Positions 12,135 to 23,554 of a stretch of 64,000 bases of DNA are shown in pieces. Numbering within the stretch: position 1 is the stretch's first letter; every line of letters starts with the position of its first letter. A program made the position numbers and the translations under genes. The notes beneath the pieces are model-generated. The model searched no databases and was not told where the DNA came from. It saw only the letters and a list, made by a program, of their open reading frames with translations. The stretch is from Melastoma dodecandrum (lineage: Eukaryota > Streptophyta > Magnoliopsida > Myrtales > Melastomataceae): the NCBI GenBank assembly GCA_029817715.1, contig JARUPY010000606.1, forward strand, positions 6,820,001 to 6,884,000, given 5' to 3'.

Positions 12135-13145
12135 TCATCTGCTGCAACAGAGGAGGACCCAAAAGAGGACGTAGCACAGCACTCCAACCGCCACAAACAA
12201 CAGGTCCACCCGGCCTTCCCTCCTCCGCCTCCTCTCCTTCCTCTCCTTCTTCCTCCTCTCGAACTCCTCGAACCTCCGCCTCTCCTCCCCCGCCCTCACC
12301 TTCCCCCTCCCCCTCTCCCCTCTTATCACCCCCGTCAGTATCCCCAGACTCTCCCTCCCGCTCATCACCGTCCCCTCCACGTCCTCCACCTGCAGGCTTA
12401 CCTCCCTAACCCTCACCCCCACCCCCTCCCCCTCCTGGCACGTCACCACCACCACGCACTGCGCCGTCCCCTCCCCCTCCGCCGTTACCCCCACAGTCGA
12501 CGTAAACTTCACCCTCACGTCCCCTGTCAGCCAGTGCCTCTGCACCTCCACTGGCTCGTGGCTTGACACGTTTGCCGCCCGACGCCCCTCCCTATCTATC
12601 AGTATCCAGCTCAGCCTCATCCCCCGGGCGAGGTCGCCGCAGGTCCCCGTCCTACCGTCGCCGACGTCTGTCCGTATGGACTCCTTAAGTCCTAGCACGT
12701 CGATCCGGAACGGCGAGGAGTCGAACCACGCGGTGTGCGTCTCGGTCTCGACGACTTGGCTGAGCAGTATACGGTCTTCGTAGAAGAGGTCGACGGCGGA
12801 GATTAGCCCCGACGGAGGATCCGCGGGTTGCGATGTGGTGACAGGGAGGAGGGCGGGGTGGGAGTCGGAGAAGAAGGAGAGGTATCCCTTAGGAAACGAG
12901 GGGATTAGACAGGTGAGCGGAGGCGACGAGGTAGACGGCCAGGCTGCGCGGGTGGCCTCCGTCCAGAGGGAAGCTCCATCGGAGGCGACGATGGAACGGA
13001 GGCGGGAGGAAGCGCACGCGGCGCAAGCTAGGGACGGGCCGTCGAGCCGGGTCAGGATTCGGGCCCGGATGACGTCGTCGTGGACGGTGGCGATAGCGCA
13101 ATCGGTGGGGCACCAACGGTCGAGATCCATCGCTTCGGTTCCCAT
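12135..13145 (-). CDS. F-box protein with C-terminal membrane segment
   Basis: An intronless 336-codon frame from MGTEAMDLDRWC. The F-box (about 22-68) has the expected pattern DVIRARILTRLDGPSLACAA followed by SSRLRSIVASDGASLW. F-boxes bind SKP1 in SCF ubiquitin ligases. The middle (about 90-290) resembles the conserved region of plant F-box proteins of the At2g27310/At2g36090 type. The tail is an Arg/Glu-rich stretch followed by a hydrophobic segment (about 312-332, LLFVAVGVLCYVLFWVLLCC), a likely tail anchor. The gene is strongly GC-rich. The antisense Pro/Ser ORFs are shadows. The substrate is unknown. Confidence 0.88.
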   Translation of the reverse strand: MGTEAMDLDRWCPTDCAIATVHDDVIRARILTRLDGPSLACAACASSRLRSIVASDGASLWTEATRAAWPSTSSPPLTCLIPSFPKGYLSFFSDSHPALLPVTTSQPADPPSGLISAVDLFYEDRILLSQVVETETHTAWFDSSPFRIDVLGLKESIRTDVGDGRTGTCGDLARGMRLSWILIDREGRRAANVSSHEPVEVQRHWLTGDVRVKFTSTVGVTAEGEGTAQCVVVVTCQEGEGVGVRVREVSLQVEDVEGTVMSGRESLGILTGVIRGERGRGKVRAGEERRRFEEFERRKKERKERRRRREGRVDLLFVAVGVLCYVLFWVLLCCSR

Positions 13146-13560
13146 GAGATATTATAAGCCGGGCAATCAAGTACCGTACTTATATATCAGGCGTGGGGGG
13201 GTGGATGGGATTGACGAAAACGCCCCTGACCAAACTTGGTGTTCTCGCGTGGTTCGGCCGGAGTTCACGTGGGGTGGGGGGGGGGGGGGGTCTTTTCCGG
13301 GTTTGCTGAATGGAAGGGAAAATAATAAAGATCAAAGTCAACAGTAAAAGGGTGACGCACCTAATTTTAAAATACCAGTGACCCATTTTTTGAAGAATAA
13401 AGATTAGGCCATAATTTTGGATCCTTGCGCTCACCTTTTTGTGTTTTTTAAATAATTGGATCATTCCTGCCGGTCGACCAATTATTAAAACAAGTAGAGA
13501 GGGGATGGGGGGGTTTGGAATTCTAAGTTTTGGTTTAAATTATAGTTTATCTGCTTTTTC
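13146..13560. other. F-box upstream region
   Basis: The promoter side of the F-box gene, with a run of about 15 G near 13,275-13,290. No gene seen. Confidence 0.45.
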
Positions 13561-14657
13561 TTATTGAACCTAAAAGGAGGAAAATGATATACGATTGATT
13601 TAATGATGATGATGACTTTAGGCGACCCACTACCAAATTTTTAGTCAATTATCCAGTGAGTTTTTGGGTGGTGGGGCGGGGTGATGTATATTGGTATTGC
13701 TATTGATATTGTAATTGTATTGATATTAGTGTTTTTCTGATTGGATGTGTTGGCCGAATGCTTCCGGGGGTCCTTGTCAAACGCTTTTAATTATTTCATA
13801 TGGATTGTTATTAGTATTTATTTTATAAAGTGTTCACGTGGACTTAACTTTTACTCGACTCTTAGTTTTGTCCATTATTTAATATATTATATAATTTTAT
13901 CATTAATTTTTATTTTTATATTAATTTTAATAAATTTTAAATTTAATCATGTGAACGCACCTTAATAAATAGTTTTCATTTAAAAAATAAAAATTAGAAC
14001 ATAATATCCAAACATAATTTTATTTTAGTATTTTCATCGTGAAATCAAGTATGATTTTAAAGGCAGAGTAAGGTGGATGACGAGGAACACGAAAATAAGA
14101 AGTTGGATGTCTGTCTACTATTATTATAGGACCTATATTACGCTTTTATTTAGCTTTCGCACTATTAAAACCAAAATCAATAAAGTAACAAACTTAAAAA
14201 AGCTTTCCCCGATAGTAAAGAAATCTAATTTAATCCCTTTCTCCTATTGTCTATGTTCATTGCACGGCGACGACTTCGACTTACCTTATCAACCGTGTCG
14301 GCCTAGACGTGCTTTCATTTCATGAACTAGTAGTATTTTGATTAAACCTTGGATTATTTATTACTGGAGGCTAACAAAAAGAAAGAGGTCAGTCTAATTA
14401 CTCAACTATGTAGCCTTACAAGAATACAACAAGGTTTAGAGTTTCGGTTCGAAGGTGTTTTGTCGTTCTTGTTGTTGCTGCCGCGTGAACCCTAGGTCGG
14501 ATCGAAAAGCTGGATCTCTTCAGACAGCTCAGAGATCAAAGGGATTGCACGCGCCCACCGGCTTAAAGAGTTGTGGCGTGAACTGGCCCCTTCGAGTTTG
14601 GCTTGAAGTGGGGTGGCGTCTTGCCGCCTGAGGATCTTCTGGGGTCCTCTTCTGGTG
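13560..14657. repeat. AT-rich spacer, part duplicated at 30,640-30,900
   Basis: About 13,600-13,850 (with GACTTTAGGCGACCCACTAC and CAGTGAGTTTTTGGGT) recurs at about 30,680-30,900, upstream of the truncated TBL copy there. The rest is AT-rich with no coding signal, including the TBL 3' flank (14,340-14,650). Confidence 0.7.
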
Positions 14658-16162
14658 TCACAAATGCATGCCTCGAGGTTCTTTACGTGATCTAGCCGAC
14701 AGGAGTTGAGCGTATAGGATCTCGTTCCATGTGTCCGGTACTCCGGGAAGGCACCAGTGGCTGCAATCCTGCGGGGCTTCCGGAGGTGTTCCTGGCTCGC
14801 GGTACTTTGACGGGTGCGCGTCCGTCCGAAACTCTGATAGATAGGTTATGTTTAGGAATTGGGCCTTTCTCGTGTTATTCATGCCGCCTACCACGTCCGC
14901 GATATGGTCGTTGAACTCCGTATGTTCATCCGGCACTGCATTAGTTTCGGGCTCCGTTTTAGTGTCGCATGAGCCTCCGTCGTCCCATTTACCTTGTCTG
15001 CCATGGAAGTTAAAAGTGAAACGAAAGTAAGGGAAGCTTATATCCCTGAGTCGATGTAAATAACAAGTGTGCCGATGTTCCTTACATGTAATGAACAGGG
15101 GAGTAGCTCCTGAAGAAAACGTGGCTCTTCTTTGTATCGATGTTCTTCATTGCCCACAATTTCCATGCCTCGAGCGACTTTCGGAACGCTTCCATTAACG
15201 GCATTGTCATGTTCAACTTCCCATTCTCCTGGAAATAGAACCCCCTGCACGTAGTGAAATCAAGGGTTCATTGTCTTTTCCTGGAGGAATGAACACTGTC
15301 TGATCTAAGCTCGGATTCTTACAGTTTAGTTGTTTTGTCTTCGTTCCACCAATGCCCGACATTGAAGATGAGAACTTCTGCTCCTGCCCACTTCTTGGAG
15401 TACCAGTGTAGTTCATCGACCCGGATAGTTGCCTTCACTTTATCAGGTGAACCGTTTGGGGGCCGACCAGCGAGAACAAGGAAAGGTGATCTGTAGTACT
15501 CGACCGTGAGATTGTAAGGCTGGAATCGCATGGAGAGAAAACCGTTGTGCTTAGATATCGGGCTTCCATTCTCTTCGTATATCGCGGATTTGTTCGAGAC
15601 CGCCGATGCGAGCATGCAAACGAGCGATTCCCATTGGTTTCTTCCAATGGAGTCCCCGACAAAGACGATCCTCCCGTTCCTGTTCCATTCCAACATCTTC
15701 CTCGCGTCGAAACTAACACGGAAATCCAACCAATCATCACCCTAGCACACACGTGCGCGTAAACAACGAACAGGCACGGGACGGCGAATCCCCAAATGAA
15801 AGAGCCAACCTGGGAAAATCGCATCCGCGAGGCTGCCATCGCCATTCGATGTAGCCGAGATCCTTCCGTCCGCTTTGCATGCACAGAAACCCGGGGTCGA
15901 GGAACGGGCAGCCCTCGTCATAGCTTCGATGGGAAGAATTCTGGGCCTTGACCCATCTTCCGTCGTAATAATCACACCCGGTCGGCCGAGGAAGAGGAGG
16001 CGGCGACGGCTTAGAAGATTTAGGCAGGATTTGGGAGAGGAAAGTAGAGTTCAAGAGGGAGGATGCCTCAAAGGGGCCGAGATGGTGAAAGATGATCAAG
16101 GAGGAGATTAAGAGGAAGGAGAAGAGGATCGTGTACGTGACCTCCTTCTTTGGGTGAATCAT
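14658..16162 (-). CDS. trichome birefringence-like (TBL/DUF231) protein
   Basis: Exons 15810-16162, 15323-15712, 15086-15244 and 14658-14997 join in phase to 413 aa. An N-terminal signal anchor (about 9-27) gives a type II Golgi topology. The TBL domain starts CDYYDGRWV, and the PMR5/DUF231 region carries the GDS esterase motif ([13 protein letters not shown], Asp138-Ser139) and the C-terminal D-x-x-H motif ([16 protein letters not shown], Asp378 and His381). TBL proteins O-acetylate wall polysaccharides such as xylan, mannan or pectin. The exact member (perhaps the TBL8-11 group) cannot be settled by eye. No frame damage is seen. A truncated duplicate of exons 3-4 is at 30,978-31,401. Confidence 0.9.
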
Positions 16163-16780
16163 GTTTTTGGTTTGTGGATTGGAAGTGGAGGAGATCCATT
16201 TTGGGGGATCTTGACTTCCTCATTTTGATCTCTTCCTAAGAGAAGGTGTGTCTAAAAGGGCAATGAATTTAATAACATTACAAAATAAGATCTTGTCTTG
16301 AAAAAGATCTTGTGTGAGATTGAAGTGAATCGCAGGTCCTCATCGAACTTCCATGAAAAGCGCGCGCTCCCCTGTCCTGTTCTTTTCCTGTCCAGCTCCT
16401 CCTTTCTTATAGCCGCCGTAATCGTTCCTCTCTGCGTTGTTCCGGAAGATCGAGACACCCTCGAAATCCATCTGTTGGGCGTATGATCGCGTTTGGATCT
16501 ATGGTGACAGTGACGGTGAAGGCGACGGCGACGGCGGTCATTTGTCTTTGGCATTACCTATGATCGATGTTCTTCATCGAATATGTAGATTCTGGATAGA
16601 AGACGAGTTCATTTTTATGTCCAGCCTCTCGTCTGCGATAATGGTACTGGAATGGTTAAGGTGTGTTGCCATATTTAGTTTCGGGTGATGTGTTCGATCC
16701 GATTCTGCAACATGACCATGCCTGAACCTGTCCTGTCCTGCTACATTGTGAAACGGGTTTCGTTATACCATGCATACTTT
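16163..16780. other. TBL upstream region
   Basis: The promoter side of the TBL gene, then sequence with a GACGG/CGACGG-rich patch at 16,500-16,545. No gene recognised. Confidence 0.45.
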
Positions 16781-16789
16781 TTGAGTTTT

Positions 16790-17370
16790 TATCGGGATCT
16801 AATAGGCCGGATTTGCCGCTCCAAGGGCAGTTTCACGAGCATTCGGATTGCTCCAACTGAGGAGGCACCGTATGATTGTACGATGTTTGAGTTTGAGGTT
16901 GGAAATTATGGGCTTCCAAGGTTTTCTCCTACAAAACTGAACTTAAGGGTTCGGCTAAAAGTGAAGCTGAGCCCAACATATATATTGGACCTTATGAGGT
17001 TTCTGAAAGGGTTGGAAATGTGACTTACAGACTTGTTTTGCCACCTGGATTGGCTGGAATCCACGATGTGTTTCATGTGTCATTGCTGATGTGGCAGATC
17101 CACATCACGTCTTGTACGAGGAACAAATAGATGTGGCTGGAAATTTACAGGTAGTTACAACACCAGGGGAGACAGTGGATGGGATGGAATAACAACCTTA
17201 CAGAAACATAGTTTCATTAGTGAGTACGTTGGAGGCATGGACAGCTCGAGAAGCTGACCTGGGAATTGGAATCTCATATGACGGAAATGTGTCCGTATTT
17301 GTTTGATTGATGTAAGGAAGCAATGTTATTATTAAATTCCGAGGACAAAATTTTTCTTTTAAGGTCTTTT
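16790..17370 (+). mobile_element. Ty3/gypsy polyprotein 3' remnant (chromovirus type)
   Basis: Conceptual translation in shifting plus-strand frames gives the integrase C-terminal signature KLSPTYI, then GPYEVSERVGNVTYRL, LPPGLAGIHDVFHVSLL, then a chromodomain-like WRHGQLEKLTWELE. It ends near the FRGQNFS-like polypurine region (about 17,335-17,360). Several stops and frameshifts interrupt it. No paired LTR was recognised. It is a dead fragment of a gypsy element of the Tekay/Del or Reina type; the exact lineage is not resolved. Confidence 0.8.
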
Positions 17371-17825
17371 AATAATTAAAATGAGAGTTAAAAGACTAAA
17401 TTGAGTCAAGTCCGATGTAAACACGAGAGTTTAGTATTTTCGTAGTTGACCGATGTTATTGACGAGACATTATCGTGTTCATTTGTTCGTATTCGACATT
17501 AAGGATTCTGATATGAGAATTAATAAATAGACCCAAGTGCAACGTCTTAATTAATTAAAGTAAGAAACTGACCATAATATTAATAATGATAATAAATTAA
17601 CAGCCAAATCCTCTAATCCCACACCACACGTTGTCAGGATAAGGGGGGTTCGACACTTGGGTAGAGTAGAGCGGTGACGGGTTCATTCCGTCGCTGGAGA
17701 GGTTGGGAACTCCGAAACGACGGCGAGTCACGGCGGCACTATAACTCAAATATGTTTCTGTTATTCCGCGGGTTTGTAGACTTGAGACAACGGCGAGTCG
17801 TGATGACGTGTTAAACGATGTACGT
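17371..17825. other. spacer after gypsy remnant
   Basis: Possible gypsy 3' LTR remains, AT-rich at 17,500-17,620. No coding signal seen. Confidence 0.4.
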
Positions 17826-18240
17826 TTAACAACAAACTGAAGAGAAGGAGGTCGATTGCCTGAGGAAGTGCTTTTCTGAGGGAAGGATGAAATGGAGACT
17901 CAAGGAGGGGAACTTAAACGAGAGGCTTGGCCGGGAACTAGTGGAGACAAAAGTGGCTCTCCTTGAGGCAGGAAAGAACTTAAAACCAAGAAAAGAGCAG
18001 GAGAGGAAACAGAAGATATGCGTCATCAGCTGGCAGGCAATGCAGAGCTGAGTTAAAATGGAGTATCTCTAATCATGTCTTTGCAACTGCATGAAGAGGT
18101 TGAGAGGCAAAGGGACAGCAAGGTCGTCTTGCTCAAGGAGGAGGATGTCTCTGCAATCAAATTGCAGGATGAAGTGGAAGAAGCTTCATTCAGTGATATC
18201 GAGGCAATGGAGACTGGTCTTTGTGCTTTGCATTAAAGGC
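17826..18240 (+). pseudogene. USO1/golgin-like coiled-coil protein fragment (copy A)
   Basis: Plus-strand reading shows two in-register coiled-coil blocks. 17,840-18,050 has EEKEVDCLRKCFSEG and LNERLGRELVETKVALLEA. 18,088-18,230 has LHEEVERQRDSKVVLLKEED and AIKLQDEVEEASFSDIEAME. They correspond to consecutive parts of the plant intracellular-transport USO1-like family (At5g41620/At1g50660 type): the DEINYLKKCFAEEK-like segment, then the EEVEKEREMLQ-like segment. Stops and a frameshift separate them. The last 20-residue block is shared with the copies at 31.5 and 47.0 kb, which keep the N-terminal exons instead. A degenerate duplicate, not expressed as a full protein. Confidence 0.7.
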
Positions 18241-18950
18241 CATGCAGCACTTCTTTACAGGGGAGCATTGTCTTGACCACGGCATCAATTTCCAATAGTT
18301 GTAAAGATGAGGGTGGGTAAGGTTATAGCTACGATAACCAGGTTTAGCCCCGATTTCCATACATGTGTTTTATCCTAACACTGATATTAGGTGTGGACAT
18401 GATCCTTACACGTACTGTTTATTACCAAGTGGTTCTTATTAGCCGGAGGGTATCCATCCCACGACTAACATGCACGTACAGGACGACCACACATATCAAT
18501 TGGCTTCATTAGGTGGAAGACATCGATCCTACGCGTGTAGGACCACATATTACCAACGGGTTTTAGTAGGCAGAGGACATCGATCCGCATGCTGTATGGT
18601 TCTGGCGCTGCCACGCTGGCAAGCTGAGAGCTTTCGGGATCAGACCCCTTGCAAGTGATGAGGTCTCCTCCGTCAAGCGTTTTTGCTACTCCTGTGATCT
18701 TGGAGTTGTCCAACCTCACCGGAGGTTGAGCAAACCTGGGATGTGTGGTTTGGAGCCCATCTTTTAGTTGGCAGTACTCTGTAAACGGTTGTCCGACAAC
18801 GAGAGTCTGGCAGCTCGAGGTTGTGTCTGAACGCTGAAATCTCGGCACACAAAACGCTCAGAGCTTCTCATTTCCAGCTTTAAATTAAAAACACATAGTG
18901 TTTTTCTTTATTCAATTCAGAAGATGACATTGTTTGACCCACTGTTCGAA
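18241..18950. repeat. SDR 3' flank with imperfect tandem repeats
   Basis: At about 18,418-18,595 a roughly 70-bp unit with CATCGATCC, ACCACATAT and TTAGTAGG-like phrases is repeated about three times imperfectly. The rest (18,600-18,950) is presumably the SDR 3' UTR. The 127-codon minus frame across the repeats looks incidental. Confidence 0.45.
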
Positions 18951-19847
18951 TCAAGCATCAGGGTACTTAAACATGCCAAATGAAGGATTAACGATGCTAA
19001 ATCCCCCATCAATCAGCAGGTTATGCCCACTGATGTATCTTGCCTCATCGCTCGCCAGGAACAGAGCAGCATTCGCAACATCAGTTGCCTTGAGGGTTAC
19101 CCCCTTCAGGTTCGCCAGCAGATTCATGGTCTGCTCCAGCTGCTCAGTGTCCAAGCCCGTGAACTGGGATGCCAGCGGCGTCGCGCACGCGTACGGTGCC
19201 AGGCAGTTGACCCGGATCCCGAACTGCCCCAGCTCAACCGCGGTGTTTTTCGTCAGTCCAAGGACCGCGTGTTTCGACGCGGCGTACGCGTGCGAGGCCG
19301 CGCCTCCGACGTAGGAGCTGATGCTTGCTGTATTGATGATGCTCCCGGCCCGTGCCGGGATCATGGCCTGGGCCGCGTGCTTGGTCCCGAGGAAGACCCC
19401 CGTCACGTTGACGCTCAGGACACGCTCAAAGTCCTCCTTGGCGTTGTCGGCGATCCGGACCTCGTTGGGCCCCCCGATTCCCGCATTGTTGAACATGATG
19501 TCGAGCTTGCCGTAGGACGAGACCGCCATCGCCACCGCGTTCACCACATCAGTCTCATTCGTCGTGTCGCAGTGGACGTAGGTTGAGTTCTCGGGGCCAA
19601 GGGATTCGCACACCGAGCGGCCAAGGTCGTCCTGGATGTCAGCGATGACAACCTTGGCCCCATGGGTGACGAAGAGCCGGGCTGTGCACTCGCCGATTCC
19701 GCTCGCCCCTCCCGTGATAAGGGCCACCTTACCATCCAACCTTTAGAGAGACAGTGAACATACATGAAACCAATCAAACGGGCTAAGAGAATTAGGAGGC
19801 TTCACAACTAACCTTCCAGCGGATGCAGGGGAAGCCTGAGAACCCAT
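18951..19847 (-). CDS. short-chain dehydrogenase/reductase (SDR110C type), intact
   Basis: Exons 19813-19847 (35 bp, MGSQASPASAG) and 18951-19740 join in phase to 274 aa, typical for plant classical SDRs. It has the NAD(P)-binding TGGASGIG (21-28), a probable NAD-preferring Asp at the end of the second strand (VVIADIQDD), NNAG (96-99), a catalytic Ser (about 151), and Tyr164 and Lys168 in YAASK. The sequence resembles secoisolariciresinol dehydrogenase, momilactone-A-synthase-like and xanthoxin-dehydrogenase-like enzymes of specialised metabolism. The substrate cannot be inferred. It is the only complete SDR in the window. Four copies (32.4, 37.4, 40.1 and 47.7 kb) keep only the 5' half. Its upstream region is shared with those copies. 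Confidence 0.92.
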
Positions 19848-21044
19848 GTTCTTCTCACACGACAAAGATTCTTGGAAGGCAGACACAGTTTTGTGCCCCC
19901 AAAAACATGAGTTTATTTATAGGAGACCAGCATTTCCTATTTTTTTTTTAATTATTCGGTAACAAGAAAGAAGATAGTTTTGTAATGAAACAGTTGCATC
20001 TATTCATTATGTTAGGGGGCGGGTCATTAAAATATTAGTGGATAACGACACGGAAACCCACCTCGGCATCTTCACGATCCCCCCAAAAAGGGAATTTGGT
20101 GGAGGCCGGTTTTCGTCTCATCCATAAATCATTACTTATTTTTTGAATCGGAAAACAACAACGAATGAACCACAGGAACTCGATCACGCTTTATCTGGGC
20201 CAGAGTGGACTTCCATTCCACGGTGAATTTTCTAACCCATTGTATGTTTTTCTTGGGTAAAGCTGGAAGAGGAACGACTTCATATCACCATCATAGAAAT
20301 CACCATGTCTCTCCCTCGGCCGGCTGGGTGGGAAGCATAACCTCCAAAGTCCAAAATATGTGCTCTTCTCTGTCCTTAATGACCAAAACAGTCGGACCCT
20401 GAATGAATGAATGTTCCTGCATTCAAGTTTAGGATGCACTACTTGGTAAGAAAAAAGATTCCTAGAAGAAAGTTGACAAGTGGTAAGGAACAAAGTCACG
20501 TTAACACGTCGAGCTGCAAGACGAGGAAGTGATGAAAACTGAAGAAGGGGTGAGGCCGTGATGGTTGGGCCTACTGGTCCTAAGATTTTCGGCCCATTAA
20601 GAAAATAGAAACTTTCGCCAGCAAAGACGGCAAGATGGAAAAAGCATTTGCTTTCCACCAGACAAATTCCCTCTGTAATTCACTCCCATTCCGAAATTCC
20701 TTTTGATCCCCGAGTAAAAGGCCATGCTTCTGCCAAGAATCCCACCGCAGTGGATCCGGTGAGTTGCCCATTTAGAAAGGAGCTTCCTTTCCTGGATTAC
20801 GCAACTGGGTTGTGATGAATTCGCTGTGGTTTTGTGTGTGTTGAGGTTGGGGCTGGATGAAATTATGTGAGTGCTGTCATCGTTTTTAGTTCCTAACTGG
20901 TTTTGATTGAGTAGTGCACGTATTGTATGGGGTTCGAATTGGAGATGTTGGGCTCATTTTTAGGTTGTTGCCTGTATTTTTCAGCCTGTGACATGGGAGA
21001 TGTGTTGGGATGTTTTTCAGGCTGTCGGGAAGCTTGTGCTGACT
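19848..21044. other. divergent promoter region of SDR and the 105-aa gene, duplicated at about 48,380-49,450
   Basis: Intergenic. Phrases such as GGATAACGACACGGAAACCCA (about 20,040) and GTGAGGCCGTGATGGTTGGG (about 20,550) recur at 48,580 and 48,980 in the same order. A TTTATTTATAGGAGACC phrase about 70 bp upstream of the SDR ATG is shared by all SDR copies and is a candidate TATA region. No further gene recognised. Confidence 0.6.
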
Positions 21045-22151
21045 ATGTCGCGGCCGTGGGTGCTTGTTTTTCTTTTCTTGATGATCGTGTTCACGTCCCA
21101 GTTCGAGTGGAAGCAACAATTCGGGAACGAGCCGGAGCCGAAACCTATTTCTTCTTCCAAGGAGGATATTGGCCGGCGAGAAGAAGTCGTGAAGGAAAAG
21201 GTGAGTCCGTTTATCTTACCTTTGTGTATCGGACATCTCATGTACATGTTGATTCCGTTATGCCACAATTTCAGAGCAGACGAGTTACAAGTTGCCTGGA
21301 TTTGCTCCGTTTATGGGCTGAGAAACATCCAGTTAATCTTAGTTCGTGGGGCTGTCTTGTTTGCCAATACACAGGAGATTATTTTGTGGTCTAGCAATGG
21401 TTTTGTTCCTTCTTGGCATATGGTTAAAAACAATAACGTCTAGCAACTGGCTACTCAATTTGTCATAAATAAGTAAATTTTTTATGAAATCATATACGTA
21501 GGTCTTCCAACAGAGCCATATGATCTGTACTCTCCTTTGAGATTGAGAAACATGAAATATATTGCTATGGGATTCAACATCCTAATGCCTCTTTCAAAGC
21601 AATACATGTTTGTCAGATGCTATGATTCAAAGGTTTATGATATCCATATGTCTCTGACTTTCCAGGAAGCATCCTTTCATGAAATTAGTAGTTGCAAATA
21701 CTTGTTGTCTATCTCTGCTTCTTTCCTTTCTTTTCTTCCCAAAGCTTGCTTTACTTGAGTGACTGTGGTGGTAACTTGTTGGGAACTCTCTGTACAATTT
21801 GTAGAAGATATTGAGGTAACGATACGTTTCTTTCCTGAGGATCTGTTAATTAAGTGCTTTTTGGTTGTTATATCAGAAAATTACTCTAGAAATACACACA
21901 CACACGCGAAATATTTAAACATGCAATTTGGATCTCAATTGATTGAGGGACTTGTAGATAATTGGGTTTATTTCTGATTCTTTCTGCAGATTATCCTATT
22001 GCAGGAGAGAAATATCCAGAAGCTCCAAGAGCTTGTTAGGAACCTTCATCAACAGTTGCTAATTTGCAAAAGAGATAACATCAATGTCACCAGTATGCCA
22101 TTTGACGAGATGCTAACAAAACTGGACCGGATGCCTACATGGGAGGATTGA
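21045..22151 (+). CDS. 105-aa plant protein: N-terminal hydrophobic segment plus coiled coil, function unknown
   Basis: Two exons, 21045-21200 (52 codons, ending KEK) and 21990-22151 (54 codons with TGA), with GTGAGT and TTTCTGCAG splice sites in phase 0. Residues 4-17 (PWVLVFLFLMIVFT) form a signal peptide or membrane anchor. Residues about 38-80 (EDIGRREEVVKEKIILLQ, then NIQKLQELVRNLHQQLL) form a heptad-rich coiled coil. I believe similar short unnamed proteins occur in many plants, but no function is known to me. A duplicate of exon 1 is at 49,451-49,606. The ATG at 21,045 is the first in frame after several stops. Not tested against a database. Confidence 0.72.
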
Positions 22152-23305
22152 CCCTTAATGTTAGTGACCTAGGAGTGCTCGAGCTTGTAAGTTTGTCGTT
22201 GTATTTCATGATTCCCATTGATTGTTTTTATCACTTCGATGCTCTTTGCTATTCACCTAATCGTATATAAAGTCCTCTCTCTGATTGTTCCATTTAAATG
22301 TTCCTTTCACAGTAGAGTTTTGTCCTTATCATGTGCCTAATACCATGCCAGAAATAAACATACCAACTTTACTTCGACATTTTATATGGAACCTTGAAGA
22401 GTTTGTGCCATCGAATTCCATTTATTGCTGCCTGCCGCATTAAGAAGCTGGTGTTTAGTAAACGACCTGGAAAAACTTGCTGGGTTCTTACCCTTTACCA
22501 TGTTTATAGGTGCTTCTGCGTTTTCCCTAAATCGAGTAAGACTTTTCTTTTCTTTTTCTAACTAGCAAGAGGTATTCTCTCATTATTTAGAGCTTTTTCG
22601 GTTATTTCTTAGAGCTCTTGTTTTCTGCAATTTCATGTTTAAGTTAGAAAGTCTATGCAAACTTGCCATAGAATTAAGTCATGTTGAAGAAAAGACTTGT
22701 AATTTAGAATTAGACTTTACTGTGACTAATAGGCGGGGTCCCTGTTGCTTTAATAAGCCATGGAACTGCCTAATTGTAAATATTTGAAATGACAAGGTTG
22801 CGTATGCATATTCGTGTTAGCTGGATAGCATTCTGCGCCTTTGTGGGCTTGCCTGAACAAGTTTTCAGTTGCTTAACTAGCGTTCTCATGGGAGATTTGA
22901 TCGGAAGCGTCCTCGGAGTGGCATCTGTTCATACATATAAAGATATGCCATTAAGTAGGTTGTTGTGGGTCAATCTACTGGAACACGGCATGTGATTGTT
23001 CTAATTGATACGGTCTTAATTCTCCTCCTTGAAGCATGGATGGGTTGCTCGGTCACCTGGAACAAGAAAGCCATGTGAACCCTCAACCGTTGCTTCATTT
23101 ATTAAGTGAAACTATCAATAAACTTGCAAAAGAACTGGGCTGTTTATCATGAAAGCAACTACTTGTTATATATATATATATTTTTTTTTTTTAAGGGGGG
23201 GAGGGGGACAGGGTCGACGATGCATAGCCCAGCCATCACCTCACTCTCAACGATTGCAGAAGGAACAAAAAAATTTAAGTAGAAGAAGAAGGATACGACA
23301 AGCGG
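22152..23305. other. spacer, nothing recognised
   Basis: The 3' flank of the 105-aa gene, AT-rich. A TA/T run is at 23,167-23,192. The 18-bp phrase GGGGGACAGGGTCGACGA at about 23,203 also occurs at 5,275; I see no further similarity around it. Confidence 0.4.
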
Positions 23306-23376
23306 TGGTTGGTGTGGGATTTGAACCCACGCGGTTTCGGACCATCTGGCGCCTTAGACCACTCGGCCTAACTGTC
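23306..23376 (-). pseudogene. tRNA-Leu relic lacking the anticodon arm
   Basis: On the minus strand the sequence reads GACAGTTAGGCCGAGTGGTC, then TAAGGCGCCAGA: the acceptor, D-arm and start of the anticodon stem of a class II tRNA-Leu. It passes directly to TGGTCCGAAA and GCGTGGGTTCAAATCCCAC: the end of the anticodon stem, variable arm and T-arm. About 10 nt including the anticodon loop are missing. The 3' acceptor strand (ACCAACC) does not pair with GACAGTT. Not a functional tRNA. Confidence 0.8.
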
Positions 23377-23554
23377 ATGTAATCACATTGTGGGAGCCTG
23401 TTATTTTAAGAACAATACCCTCGTCCAGTCCCATTCAGACATGGTCTCCACAACATGGATGTTTATTTATTTTTTCCTGTATTGAATAATACACGAGAAC
23501 GAAAGGAGTAAAAGTATAAAAATTCGTCAGCTGGAGTTTAGAAAAGCCCTAGAG

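Noticed and set aside
12131..12409. Pro/Ser-rich plus ORF
   Set aside because: Antisense of the Arg/Glu-rich tail of the F-box gene.
16685..17023. 112-codon plus ORF as a host gene
   Set aside because: Its 3' half is out of frame with clear gypsy integrase/chromodomain similarity; treated as part of the retroelement remnant.
19023..19586. 187-codon plus-strand ORF opposite the SDR gene, and similar ORFs opposite its copies (40,176-40,610, 47,846-48,316)
   Set aside because: Antisense shadows of GC-rich SDR coding sequence. The SDR frame carries all conserved motifs.
23149..23382. 77-codon plus ORF
   Set aside because: Overlaps the antisense tRNA-Leu relic and a homopolymer; no domain.
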